From Mesostigma viride (taxonomy: Eukaryota > Streptophyta > Mesostigmatophyceae > Mesostigmatales > Mesostigmataceae), in NCBI GenBank assembly GCA_009746045.1, contig RPFO01000050.1, positions 3,099,216 through 3,163,215 on the forward strand: a DNA stretch of 64,000 bases, in the 5' to 3' direction. Numbering within the stretch: position 1 is the first letter of the stretch; each line of letters opens with the position of its first letter. The notes beneath the pieces were generated by a model. It made no database searches. It was not told the origin of the DNA and worked only from the letters and a program-made list of their open reading frames with translations. Below are positions 55,436-64,000 of this stretch, piece after piece. A program made the position numbers and the translations under genes.

Positions 55436-58400
55436 TTACATGTTGTACTTCTTCTGCAGGTTGGTGATCTCGTTCACGAAGATCCAGGTGAGCTGGCCAA
55501 AGTCACGAGGGAGAAGGCCACACGGGGACAAAAATAAATAAATAAATAAATAAATAAATAAAGGAGGAAACAATCAAGACAACAGGGGGAGCACTTGAGC
55601 TTGACGACAAGGAGCACGTGCCAGCGAGGCCACATTCAAAAAGGCAAGGGAAGAAGGTGAGACAAACTGTGTATCTAGCAGCTAGTAGGATACTGATTAG
55701 TGCCTAAGGACTAAAAACATATCACGCATGGGGGCCATCCTCGCAAAGCATAACGTTCCTATTTAGGGTATACCTCTGGGGCATACCCTAGAGGGTGTGC
55801 GGACGACACCGGCAGCGACACCCACTCAAGCACGACTCATACAAACGGCTAACCCACATGATACGTGAAGTCACAACCCCCCCTGCTTACCATGACATGC
55901 AGGGCGATGCTGACGACGCGGGTGGGCAAGCACAGGTCATAAGGACTCTCTCTCATAAGGGAAAAAGACCACTGAGACACACATAAACACAAACACTAGA
56001 AACTAAAAACTGCCTAGGCTATGGACCCACGCTCATAAACATGACAGACACACAAAAACCAGCACGCTGTACCATGCATGCGGGGCGATGAGGACAGCAT
56101 ACATAAAGAGACAGCCAGTAAGCACGACTCAAACAATTAACCAGAAGATACTCATCGACGAGTATGAAGTCTGCTGCGTACCATGACGTGCGGGGCGATG
56201 CGGACGACGTAGGTGGGGAAACCAGTGTAGAACTTGAGCGGGCCGCCAGCCTTGAGCGTCTGGAGTGCGCAGTCCATCGGGGACTTGAAGGGAAGCTTGC
56301 CGTCCGGTCCTGGCGACTGCTTCTGGATCTGGGTCTTCACGTAGTCAAACGGCAGGCTGCACGCCGACGCGAAGAAGCCAGACACTGCGCTGGCGACTGT
56401 TGCGCGGCAAAAATGAAACAGGAAGGGGGGGAGGAAGACCAGGGCACGGGTGGATGAATACAAGGTGAGCCCGGGCCACGCCAACACGGGCAAGGGCAGG
56501 ACACGCCAGGCACAGCGCAAAGGCCAGCATCATGCGAGGTGCGTGAGAACCACCCATACGTTTATTTGTCATGTCTCTTATCAAGGAGACAACCTTATGG
56601 CTGTTGCGGTAGCTGGCTGTTGCGGCAGCTAGCTGTTGCGGCAGCTGGCTGACGTGGCAGCTGTTGTCTTCGTCCAACTTGTGCACTCATCATCAACATC
56701 AGAGAATGATGTCCCGTACTCGAGCAAAGTCAACCGCAGAAGCCCCGGCACTTTAAAAGAGAGTGCTATGATAAGAACTTGCTGCCGACGTCGCATTAAG
56801 CAGGCATGCCAGCAAGCTCCCCGGAAACGAGTCATGGGTAGCAGCCAGCAGCAAGCAACAGGCATCTTACCTGTGACGGCCTCCTTGATCATCTGGACAC
56901 ACGTGAAAGAATTATGAAATTGACATATAGATACCATGATGCCTGCAAAAAACCGATAAAAAAATTAGCACGTTCGGACACCAGGCATGTGCCCTTTTAC
57001 ACCAGCGCCCCACCCAATCTTTTCCAAAAACAGCTTACATGAATATCAGCACGCACCCACGACGGGCATCGTGCCCGTGAGCCCCCACCTCACCTGAACC
57101 CCGCCACCCAAACCAAACGTGACAACTCCCAGGGAGGACAATTAAGATCAGAAACGAACAAAGCACGCACCCACGACCGGCATCTTGCCCGTGAGGCCCA
57201 TCTCCGACGCCATCTCCTTGGTCTGGTCAAACGACGCCATCATGCCCATGTTGAGCGCCATGGCGCGGGAGACCGTGGGCCCCGCGCCCTTCCACAGCGC
57301 GAGCACACCCTCATCCTTGACAATGCGGCCCATCGCCTGGAATGCGTTCGTGTAGTTGCGGCGCTGCGCGGGGGGCAGCATGCTGTCGGCCTGCATGCGG
57401 ATCAAGGAGAGATCCGCGGGGTTGCCGACCAGGGCGCCCAGCGCACCCGCAGTGAGGCCGATGGCGGCCTTGCCGACGAGGGGCACAGGTTTCCCACCGT
57501 TGTACTCGGTCGCGGTGTCAGTCAGGATGCTGGGGGGGGGAGATGGGGAAAGGGGGCGGGGGATGATCGATGTAGGGGTATGAGGGTGGGGTTGGGGTTA
57601 AAAGGGATGAGGAAATGCACGGTGCGGCAGCAAGGATGGGGGAAGCGGGGGGGGGAATGAGGGACAGGGGAGATGTGCGTGTGAATGTGTGTGTATGAAG
57701 CAACGGGGAAGGCTACGAGAGGGGGGCTGGGGAGTGGAAGGGGGAGTTGGGGGGAGCTGCATGGAAGGAAGGACAAGGTGGGGGTGGGGGTGGGGGTGGG
57801 GGTGGGGGTGGGGGTGGGGGTGGGGGTGGGGGTGGGGGTGGGGGTGGGGGTGGGGGTGGGGGTGGGGGTGGGGGTGGGGGTGGGGATGGGGGGTGGGGGT
57901 GGGGGGTGCGGCCTGACCTGCGTGGCCTTTAAGTTCCGATCTACGTTACGACTAAAAGAAATTTTGTTGAGGACAATGTCATAAGGGCCATGAGCAGTTG
58001 AACTCGCATTATTTTCAAAGAAATTCCCTCTTAGAAAAAAACAAACAAGGCAGTTTGTTGCTTGTAACGATGTGGAAAGCGTGATGGGGAAATGAACAGG
58101 AGACCAGGTATGAAACTGGAGGGTCGAACGGATTTGACAACCTTTCAAGAGTAAAGCTGTGACGGGGTGCGGACCATTCAAAAAGTGCACAGAGTGAAGC
58201 AGCACTGGGAGTGGTACTTGATAGGGTGGATAAAACTAACCATGAGGCTGAAACAGACGATACGTTGCTGTAACTACAGGCGGGCTGAGATACCGGCAGT
58301 GACTTCTGGACAGCAACGACGTCCGAAGATGGGCCACATCGGACTCGTCAGGAAAAGCAACATTTTCCGGTCGGCTATGCTCTCTGCATTATGAAAATAA

Positions 58401-59015
58401 TGGGAAAATATTCATAGCTGCACAAACAAGACACTCACCGGAAAATACCCATACGAGCGGTCGTGTAGGTAGCTTGACGCAGAAGACCGGCAGACAGACC
58501 CTGCAGCACGACCAGGAAGCGTGCAATGCGTCAGGAAAGCCTACTATATGACCCTTGTCTCATACCAATACGAGTGGCCAGAAACGAGCCTATTCGTCAA
58601 GGAGAAGGCAGTACCTTGTACAGGGAGAAGAAACCCTCCTGCTTGATCATGCTGCCTGCGACAGAGAAGGGCGACCCGGCCGCACCGAGTTGAATCCGCA
58701 CCTGCGAGCCACGCCATCGCGAAATATCCCGATCGCATGCCTATTTGTCAGGCTATCATATCTTCAAATCCCTACATTGAACGAAAATCAAGATTTCAAT
58801 TTGCCGATACAAAATTTTTCCTCATTTTGCCTATTTTCGAGAAGAATTCCGAGAAGCACTGTGGCGGCACTTCCGTCGACAACCGGCGCGCGCACCTTAA
58901 CCATGTCCACTGGCTGGATACAGCAAGTGGCTGCCATACCAGCAACACCGCCATTCAAGAATGGCTTGATGGCCGTGTAAACCGGGGACTTGAAGATGGA
59001 CTGGGTGTCGGCCAT
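55436..59015 (-). CDS. DTC: Mitochondrial dicarboxylate/tricarboxylate carrier, six exons
   Basis: Exons on the minus strand: 59015-58896, 58701-58615, 58500-58439, 57529-57171, 56396-56182 and 55492-55436. All introns are GT-AG and every join is in phase, giving 299 residues (plant DTC is about 298). The start MADTQSIFKSPVY fits the family. Three carrier repeats are visible with P-x-[DE]-x-x-[KR] signatures: QPVDMVKVR, NPADLSLIRMQ and LPFDYVKTQIQ. IAPHVM and TWIF near the end are also typical. The protein exchanges 2-oxoglutarate, malate and citrate across the inner mitochondrial membrane, linking the TCA cycle to cytosolic nitrogen assimilation. It has no cleaved presequence. This is the only clearly intact host gene in the window. 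Upstream ATGs exist (for example 59117) but are not family-like. Confidence 0.95.
55529..55562 (+). repeat. (AAAT)n microsatellite in the last intron
   Basis: About eight copies of AAAT in intron 5 of the carrier gene, just upstream (in gene sense) of the last exon. Confidence 0.9.
55826..56209 (-). repeat. Tandem exon-end duplications inside intron 5 of the carrier gene
   Basis: The end of exon 5 and its donor (56209-56170) reappear in decayed form at about 55945-55885 and 56095-56061. The first keeps VVSIALHVM-like coding and an ATG|GTAAGC donor. The second keeps a CATCGCCCCGCATG stretch and ATG|GTACAG. Upstream intron blocks (AAGCACGACTCA) are duplicated with them, so the unit is a tandem duplication of exon end plus intron. 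Confidence 0.75.
57776..57886 (+). repeat. (GGGGGT)n array in intron 3 of the carrier gene
   Basis: About 18 copies of GGGGGT on the plus strand. The gene is on the minus strand, so the transcript carries ACCCCC repeats and the non-template strand is C-rich. The G-rich strand is a strong G-quadruplex candidate. Confidence 0.95.
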
Positions 59016-59490
59016 GGTTGCTACGCACACGAGGGAGCAGTGGCACCCGCCGGCTGTTACGAACGGCCGTTGCAGCGTGATGCTTGATGGCTTTTGTTCC
59101 AGCGACGTTTTCGCCACGGTTGGCGTGGTGCAAGCGGGCAGCGGCGGAGCCCTCGGTGAGACGGTGACTCTGGCGAAGTGGCGATTGGAAACCGAAAACG
59201 CAGACAGCTCACGAGATGCTTGGACGACCGCCGTACGCCGCCGTGCCGGCGACTGCTTGGATAACTTGCATGCGACGCAAAGATCTCCGTCTAATTGCTG
59301 TCGTGTATCCTTTTTATTGGTTCCTACAAATTGGATTTAATGCGTCAGTGCTTTCAATGGCGGAAACTATCATAATATTGCCAGCGAGGCAGCAGATCGC
59401 TGCCAATCCGAGATATTGTCAGTCGGGTGCCACGTGATATACCAGCACGTGTGCCACGTGCGGCAGGAACCGGCGCCCGTCTGGGCGCCG
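59016..59490. promoter_or_regulatory. 5' flank of the carrier gene
   Basis: About 470 bases between the carrier start and the repeats on the replitron side. It should hold the promoter and 5' UTR. No TATA box or other element stands out with confidence. CTGGGCGCCGG next to CGGCGCCCGTC at 59471-59491 forms a GC-rich hairpin. Confidence 0.35.
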
Positions 59491-59614
59491 GTACAATTAT
59501 TGTTGTTGTTGTTGGTTGTTGTTGGATTGGTGGTTGCATTTGGACTGCGTTAGTACAATTATTGTTGTTGTTGTTGGTTGTTGTTGGATTGGTGGTTGCA
59601 TTTGGACTGCGTTA
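59491..59614 (+). repeat. 62-bp tandem duplication with GTT repeats
   Basis: Two nearly perfect units of GTACAATTATTGTTGTTG..TTTGGACTGCGTTA. It lies between the carrier promoter and the replitron-like unit and may mark the left limit of the latter. Confidence 0.85.
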
Positions 59615-59677
59615 TCATCGACTGTTCGAACCATGTGTTGTATTATGTGTACACATTAGGGATGTTAGCAAAAACTA

Positions 59678-59880
59678 CCAGTCCGGCCGGCAACCTGCCG
59701 GAGGAACGCGGACGCTAGCAAACACTAAAAATTTCACAGTGGACCAGTCCGGCCGGCAACCTGCCGGAGGAACGCGGACGCTAGCAAACACTAACATTTC
59801 ACCAGTTCGGCCGAAACGTGGACGCTAGCATAAATTACAAAAAAGACCGATCCGGCCGGCTGACGGCGGCCGCTAGCCCC
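59678..59880 (-). repeat. Hairpin-containing repeats downstream of the Rep gene
   Basis: Four degenerate units, the first two 66 bp apart, with GTCCGGCCGGCAACCTGCCGG (self-complementary CCGGC..GCCGG) and CGCGGACGCTAGCA. They overlap the stop of the Rep gene (59873). Hairpins at the 3' side of a rolling-circle transposon gene may act as terminators of transfer, which is inference here. Confidence 0.65.
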
Positions 59881-61393
59881 ACTTTGGGTCAAAGTATACT
59901 GCCATGACATGCTCCAATTCCATTTTCATCACAGTGTCACGGCTGCACAAAACAACTGCTGCATGGAACTTGCTTCTAGACATGCCTTGGGCATTTTTGG
60001 GGGCTACCCATGAGTCGTGGACAACAAAATGCCCAGACCTATGCATGTGGAGTAAAACATCAGGCTCATCCATCCCATGCAAGTGGTTGGCATCAATATA
60101 TCCGGCAACTTTAATGACAATATTGCATGGGGTCAATGCAACCACCCCCTTGTCGAATTTATGGTGTTTGGCATACAAAATGCGACCCTCTTCTAAAATC
60201 TGAGCGGTGTTGCCTACATCAAAGATCTTCTTGAAATGTCCTTCCCCTGCCTCGGCGTCTTTCATGCAATACCCTGTCAAGCCTGCATAACAGTGCATAT
60301 TGTTCTCAGCACATTTCCTTGCACGGATGGATGCCCCAGGTGGGGTCCTCATCCACCACCCCAAGGCCTCTGAAATACTGCGCCTCACGTAACAATCTCT
60401 ACATGTGTACACTGTCACTACGCCTTGGATATGCAACTTTCCTGCGGTACGCCCGCGTTCACACACGCAGAGGCCACGTTTGGCGTGCTTGTCACACCAT
60501 GCTACGAAGGGGACGATGATAGTGTCATCAACATCAGCCCCGCCAGGGGGGTTCACGGTAATGCTGACATCCATCCAGCAAAATTCATGTTCTAAGGTTA
60601 TTTTGGAGGGTTTTATTGTGGCTTTTCCATCCATGAAATCAGGGCACGTGGGCAAAACATCGGCATCATTGTCAACGCGACGCCTCTGACGTGGTCGCTG
60701 TGGCGGCGCCGCTGCAGCAGGAGCAGCACGCCGGGGCTGCCGTCGGTCAGGGTCACCCCAAGGCCCTTGGTCAGGTGCAGATTGCAGAAATATTATGCGT
60801 GAACTAACAGCATTTGAAGGACCAGCTGCACCAGCGTTAGAAGGACCAGCTGCATCAGCATTAGAAGGACCAGCTGCACCAGCGCTAGAAGGACCGGCTG
60901 CACCAGCGCTAGAAGGCGGAAAGTTTAGACGGCGACGGGCGTTTGGACGACTGTAAAATTCAAGGATTCCAGGATCGTTGGCCGCCTGCCCCGGGTGTGC
61001 TCTTGTCATGTGGCATTTTAACCCACCAATGGACAGGAATGTTCGTTTACAATACTTGCACTGCGTTGGAGGTTGGCGGTGTGCTGTCGCTGCGGGGTGC
61101 CGATCAACAGATGCCGGCGCAGTTGCCGGCGGAGATGCTGGCGGAGTTGGAAAATGAAAAACATCGTCTTCGGATGGTGGGTCTTCGGAAGGCGGCATAT
61201 GCACGGTGGGTTCGGATGGTGGGTCTTCTGAATCTATTTCGTCTTGGGATGGTGGTGAAGGCGGAAGCATATGCACATCGTCTTCTTCGTCATCATTGAT
61301 AAATGCCCGATCGGCGCTGGTTTCTGGACCCCCGTCGTCTTCATCGCCGTCATCACTAGAACAGCCAGCTTCCAGGTCGCAGAATTCACTCAT
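59873..61393 (-). CDS. HUH endonuclease Rep, replitron-like, 506 residues
   Basis: One intron-free frame from ATG 61393 to TAG 59873. Residues 1-100 are acidic and Pro/Ser-rich. Residues 112-133 form a C2H2 finger (C-x2-C-x12-H-x4-H). Residues 161-196 are GAAGPS repeats. The Rep domain follows: a WMDVSITV strand (273-280), CERGRTAGKLHIQGVV with E312, H321 and Q323 (HUH-type metal site), and LTGYCMKD with Y375 as likely nicking Tyr and K378 (Y1 motif). No helicase follows. This arrangement resembles the single-Tyr HUH proteins of replitrons described in green algae. It would cut and join single strands at element ends. Start is fixed by the ATGA overlap with the upstream gene. Confidence 0.75.
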   Translation of the reverse strand: MSEFCDLEAGCSSDDGDEDDGGPETSADRAFINDDEEDDVHMLPPSPPSQDEIDSEDPPSEPTVHMPPSEDPPSEDDVFHFPTPPASPPATAPASVDRHPAATAHRQPPTQCKYCKRTFLSIGGLKCHMTRAHPGQAANDPGILEFYSRPNARRRLNFPPSSAGAAGPSSAGAAGPSNADAAGPSNAGAAGPSNAVSSRIIFLQSAPDQGPWGDPDRRQPRRAAPAAAAPPQRPRQRRRVDNDADVLPTCPDFMDGKATIKPSKITLEHEFCWMDVSITVNPPGGADVDDTIIVPFVAWCDKHAKRGLCVCERGRTAGKLHIQGVVTVYTCRDCYVRRSISEALGWWMRTPPGASIRARKCAENNMHCYAGLTGYCMKDAEAGEGHFKKIFDVGNTAQILEEGRILYAKHHKFDKGVVALTPCNIVIKVAGYIDANHLHGMDEPDVLLHMHRSGHFVVHDSWVAPKNAQGMSRSKFHAAVVLCSRDTVMKMELEHVMAVYFDPKWG

Positions 61394-61929
61394 TGTATGT
61401 CCTCTAACGCAGCTGCCTGATCCACTGCAGCCGCCTGCGCCTCTGCCCTGGCGTCCTCTTGCGCTTTCTCTAGCTCGTCACTTGCAAAAATTAGAAGAGG
61501 AAGCGCGCTGTAAAGCTTCTCTGCCGCATGCAGCTTTTTCATTTGCTTTTCCTTCTCCAGCCTGTCGACCGTCTCGGAGTCCTTCTTGAATTTTTTTTGC
61601 AAAACAAAAAAGTTCCGCCGAACTTGAAAATCGTGGGTTTCTTTGGCAATTATCTCGCATTGTTTTTTGGCCTCGTCGCGTTCCCGTTTTGCCAGCAGAA
61701 TACGAACGTCAAGGTCTGTGACTGTCAACTCATGATTGTCGCCAAGGATTGATATGATATTCTTTACGGCACCGCCGATACTGACAAAATTGTCTATTTG
61801 CTGCTGGGTATGCTTTGCAGGTGACGTTGGAATAGGGTCACTCTGCGTAGACGCTGCCTTCTGCGGCGTGGATTGGGAGGACTGCGAGCCTCCGGCTCCT
61901 TGGCTTGTGGGATCGTCGACGGTGTCCAT
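61390..61929 (-). CDS. Coiled-coil accessory protein, overlapping the Rep start
   Basis: 179 residues from ATG 61929 to TGA 61390. A Ser/Gln/Thr-rich leader is followed by QQIDNFVSIGGAVKNIISIL and then a long charged helix (RERDEAKKQCEIIAKE, KKFKKDSETVDRLEKEK) and an Ala/Glu-rich end. It looks like a coiled-coil oligomer. Its stop and the Rep start share ATGA (61393-61390), so both are probably read from one transcript by termination and reinitiation. I recognise no family. A role in DNA binding or Rep assembly is inference from position. Confidence 0.6.
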   Translation of the reverse strand: MDTVDDPTSQGAGGSQSSQSTPQKAASTQSDPIPTSPAKHTQQQIDNFVSIGGAVKNIISILGDNHELTVTDLDVRILLAKRERDEAKKQCEIIAKETHDFQVRRNFFVLQKKFKKDSETVDRLEKEKQMKKLHAAEKLYSALPLLIFASDELEKAQEDARAEAQAAAVDQAAALEDIQ

Positions 61930-61995
61930 TTTCCAGGTTATAGTACATGCCCGGTTATGGCGGCGGACTTATCCTAATCATTTCCTCCACTTCCA

Positions 61996-62118
61996 CTGGA
62001 CAAGGCTATTCGGCTCCATCTGTGCGGTTTTTCGGCTCCATCTGTGCGGTTTTTCGGCTCCATCTGTGCGGTTTTCGGCTCCATCTGTGCGGTTTTCGGC
62101 TCCATCTGTGCGGTTCTC
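61996..62118 (+). repeat. Five copies of a 21-23-bp repeat upstream of the accessory gene
   Basis: TTCGGCTCCATCTGTGCGGT repeated five times with small length changes, about 70-190 bases upstream of ATG 61929 on the minus strand. Iterated short repeats of this kind next to a Rep gene could be Rep-binding iterons or promoter elements. Confidence 0.7.
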
Positions 62119-62287
62119 GGGTGTACCTGTCCGTCCGTCCGTCAGATTCACCCATCTGACGGTCGTAAATCGGTGGGAGAGTAAATGGGTGGGAGAGACG
62201 TGCATTCTTGTTGTTGTTGTTGTTGTTGTTGTGGACTTGTGGCCCACGCCGCACATGGGCAGGGCCGCAGGGGGGTACAATTCTTAC

Positions 62288-63155
62288 CAGTGATTCGATT
62301 AAGGTTTTTGTTGCTAGTGGCGCTAGGCCACTTGTGGCGTTTTGAACTACAAAAACTTCCGTTGACTCGGCCAATGTGTGGCTTTAAGCCAATTAAAATT
62401 GGGCTTGGCACGGCCACGTGTGGCGGGCTGGCTTTCCAACCATTCATTGGAAGTAGAACGGCGGGGTCAGCGCGGCGCGGCGCCGTACTGGCTGAGTATA
62501 CAGGGCGGGTCTCTGCCTGCCGGCCGCCCGTGTAGATTAATCCTCAGTTCGACGCATTTCGGGGAAATGGCGAAAAGTTCGACGCATTTTGCCGCACTTG
62601 CTCGCTTGTGTTCGTACTTTTGCGTACTTTTTCGTACTTTTTTATATCGTTGTCGCAACGATTCGGTCCCCATTCTCGACGATGGATTCGAGGATACTCT
62701 AGTCTCTAAGACACTGCTCCGAAGACGATGATTTTGATTGGACAAGACTTTGGTTGATTCTTCTAATACAATTCTACCCAGCTCACTGCACACTGCACCG
62801 GTCTAGCTCACTACGGTAGTCACTGCTCAGTGCCCAGCCTGTCCAGCGGCCAGCGGGCCACTTGGCGCTACTAACATGCACTAAGCGGTATGCACTGTTG
62901 CACTTTTCTGAAGGGAGATTCGTGGCGGAACGCCGGCCGGAAGTTCGGCTGACACTGCCAATTGTGGCGTAACCTGTACTAGAGTGAACTTCAGGCACGG
63001 CCACTCTGTGGCGAAACGAAACTAGAAAGTAGAACAGCACGGCCAATTTGTGGCTTCTTGGGGGCCTTGTCAAATAGGGTGGCAACGCCACATTTTGCCA
63101 AAAAAAGTGCCACACCGCCACATTTGGCGGTGTATCGCCACTAATCGAAACACTG
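62288..63155 (+). mobile_element. 868-bp non-autonomous hAT element
   Basis: Ends CAGTGATTCGATTA (62288) and TAATCGAAACACTG (to 63155), flanked by ATTCTTAC on both sides (62280-62287 and 63156-63163), the 8-bp duplication expected for hAT. The interior has no gene but repeats GGCCA..TGTGGC at least seven times (for example 62331, 62371, 62412, 62999 and 63041), like subterminal transposase-binding motifs. Confidence 0.9.
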
Positions 63156-64000
63156 ATTCTTACCGCCGGTAAAAACTAAAAACCGTACTGTAAGATGCAC
63201 AGGCCTCTCCTGGCCAGGCCCATAGTAATTCTAGCATCAAGACGTGCTTCATGATTAGGGTTGTACCGAATAGTGTTCCGAATACCGAATATCCCCCGAA
63301 TACCGAACCGAACACCGAATTTGTTCAGTATACGGCGAACGGTCTGTCCGTCTGAACATATTCGGTATCGGTATCGGGAGGCAAGCTCTACTTCCGAACA
63401 TGTTTGGTATCGAAATCGGAACAACCTACTATTCGACGAATATCAACTACTATATTACGATCGTGTTGCGCAAGGGAGAAACCCGAACATCCTGACACCG
63501 CCGCGGGCGCCGTACCGTACGGCCTGATCGCACCCCCACGAACGACAACTATTCCTGAAATCCTGCGGAGCCGCGAGTTACGGCCCGTAACCGCTCGCCT
63601 GAACGCCGTCACACCCTCCTAAGATCGAGTGTCAGCAGTTCTGAACGGAATCTGAATTCAGCAAAATGCGCGAGAAATGCCGGGGGGCATATACGGCTGA
63701 TTAACTTGTTACTACGGGAAGGATCTCTCTCCAAACATCCTACTTGATTTACTAAGGGTTCAGACTGAACGGGAAATCTCTAGTGTTCAGAATGAACGGG
63801 AAATGTGCAGAAATTTAAGTTCGAACCCTAGTCTGAACGGTTTTTCGGTTGAATTTTCGGTTCGGCCTACTTCCCACGCAATTTCTGTGCCAATTTTAAC
63901 GAGATGACTGAACTGAACGTGTTCAGACGGGGAGCGTTGCAAAAAACGGCTCGAAACTCTGAAAAGCAGGGGGCTCAGCCCAAAAAACGGCCGTACGTAA
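63156..64000. repeat. CCGAATACCGAA-type repeats, no gene seen
   Basis: 63260-63440 is dense in CCGAATACCGAA and its complement GGTATCGG. 63750-63930 has repeated GTTCAG.CTGAACGGGAAAT. The flanks (AGGGTTGTACCGAAT at 63256 and GTTCGAACCCTAG near 63815) may be weak inverted ends of another short element, but I could not confirm a target duplication. Confidence 0.4.

Noticed and set aside
57522-58205. Pro/Thr-repeat protein on the minus strand
   Set aside because: It is the (GGGGGT)n array in intron 3 of the carrier gene.
63254-63830. Short inverted-repeat element with AGGGTT ends
   Set aside because: End similarity is weak and no target duplication is visible.
1-64000. tRNA or rRNA genes
   Set aside because: I saw no cloverleaf-like or conserved rRNA sequence while reading. 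A covariance-model scan would be decisive.

Overview
This window is eukaryotic nuclear DNA. One gene, a mitochondrial dicarboxylate/tricarboxylate carrier (55436-59015, minus), is intact: six exons, all GT-AG introns, and 299 residues that follow the plant DTC type closely. Captured exons of the flagellar gene CFAP299, a Penelope-like reverse transcriptase and a replitron-like HUH Rep all fit a flagellated green alga. Species cannot be told from the sequence. Almost everything else is mobile DNA or tandem repeat.

Layout. 1-9,130: a broken small ORF, an 86-bp satellite, a four-exon transposase-like gene (1209-5768), a 90-bp minisatellite, a long GGAT array, 266-bp units with perfect hairpins, and the 86-bp satellite again. 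9,433-13,800: an unrecognised gene, LINE 3' ends and a decayed minus-strand gene. 14,100-17,090: decayed ORFs, one with a viroplasmin/RNase H1 N-terminal-like domain, then a Penelope-like RT. 17,120-42,345: two divergent 5'-truncated LINE copies, each split by one large DNA transposon. The left copy carries a 9.3-kb Harbinger-like element (17579-26887, TAA target duplication). The right copy carries a 13.4-kb composite hAT (28443-41853, GGCCGGCC target duplication) made of a full hAT, a second copy of the Harbinger cargo and an internally deleted hAT. Each LINE copy serves as the related empty site for the insertion in the other.

43,868-49,345: a LINE with 11-bp target duplications whose TTAA-rich tail is split by an internally deleted piggyBac. 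49,379-54,172: two more TTAA-flanked elements around another LINE 3' end. 55,436-59,015: the carrier gene. 59,490-62,260: a two-gene replitron-like unit in which a coiled-coil ORF and an HUH Rep share an ATGA stop/start overlap. 62,288-63,155: an 868-bp non-autonomous hAT element with a perfect 8-bp duplication. 63,156-64,000: no gene seen.

The repeats tell one nested history: LINEs land first, TTAA-specific transposons enter LINE tails, a Harbinger-like element captures host exons and satellites, and a hAT pair then mobilises that cargo as one unit. Several transposon ORFs are broken exactly at G/C homopolymers, so some breaks may be base-calling errors.
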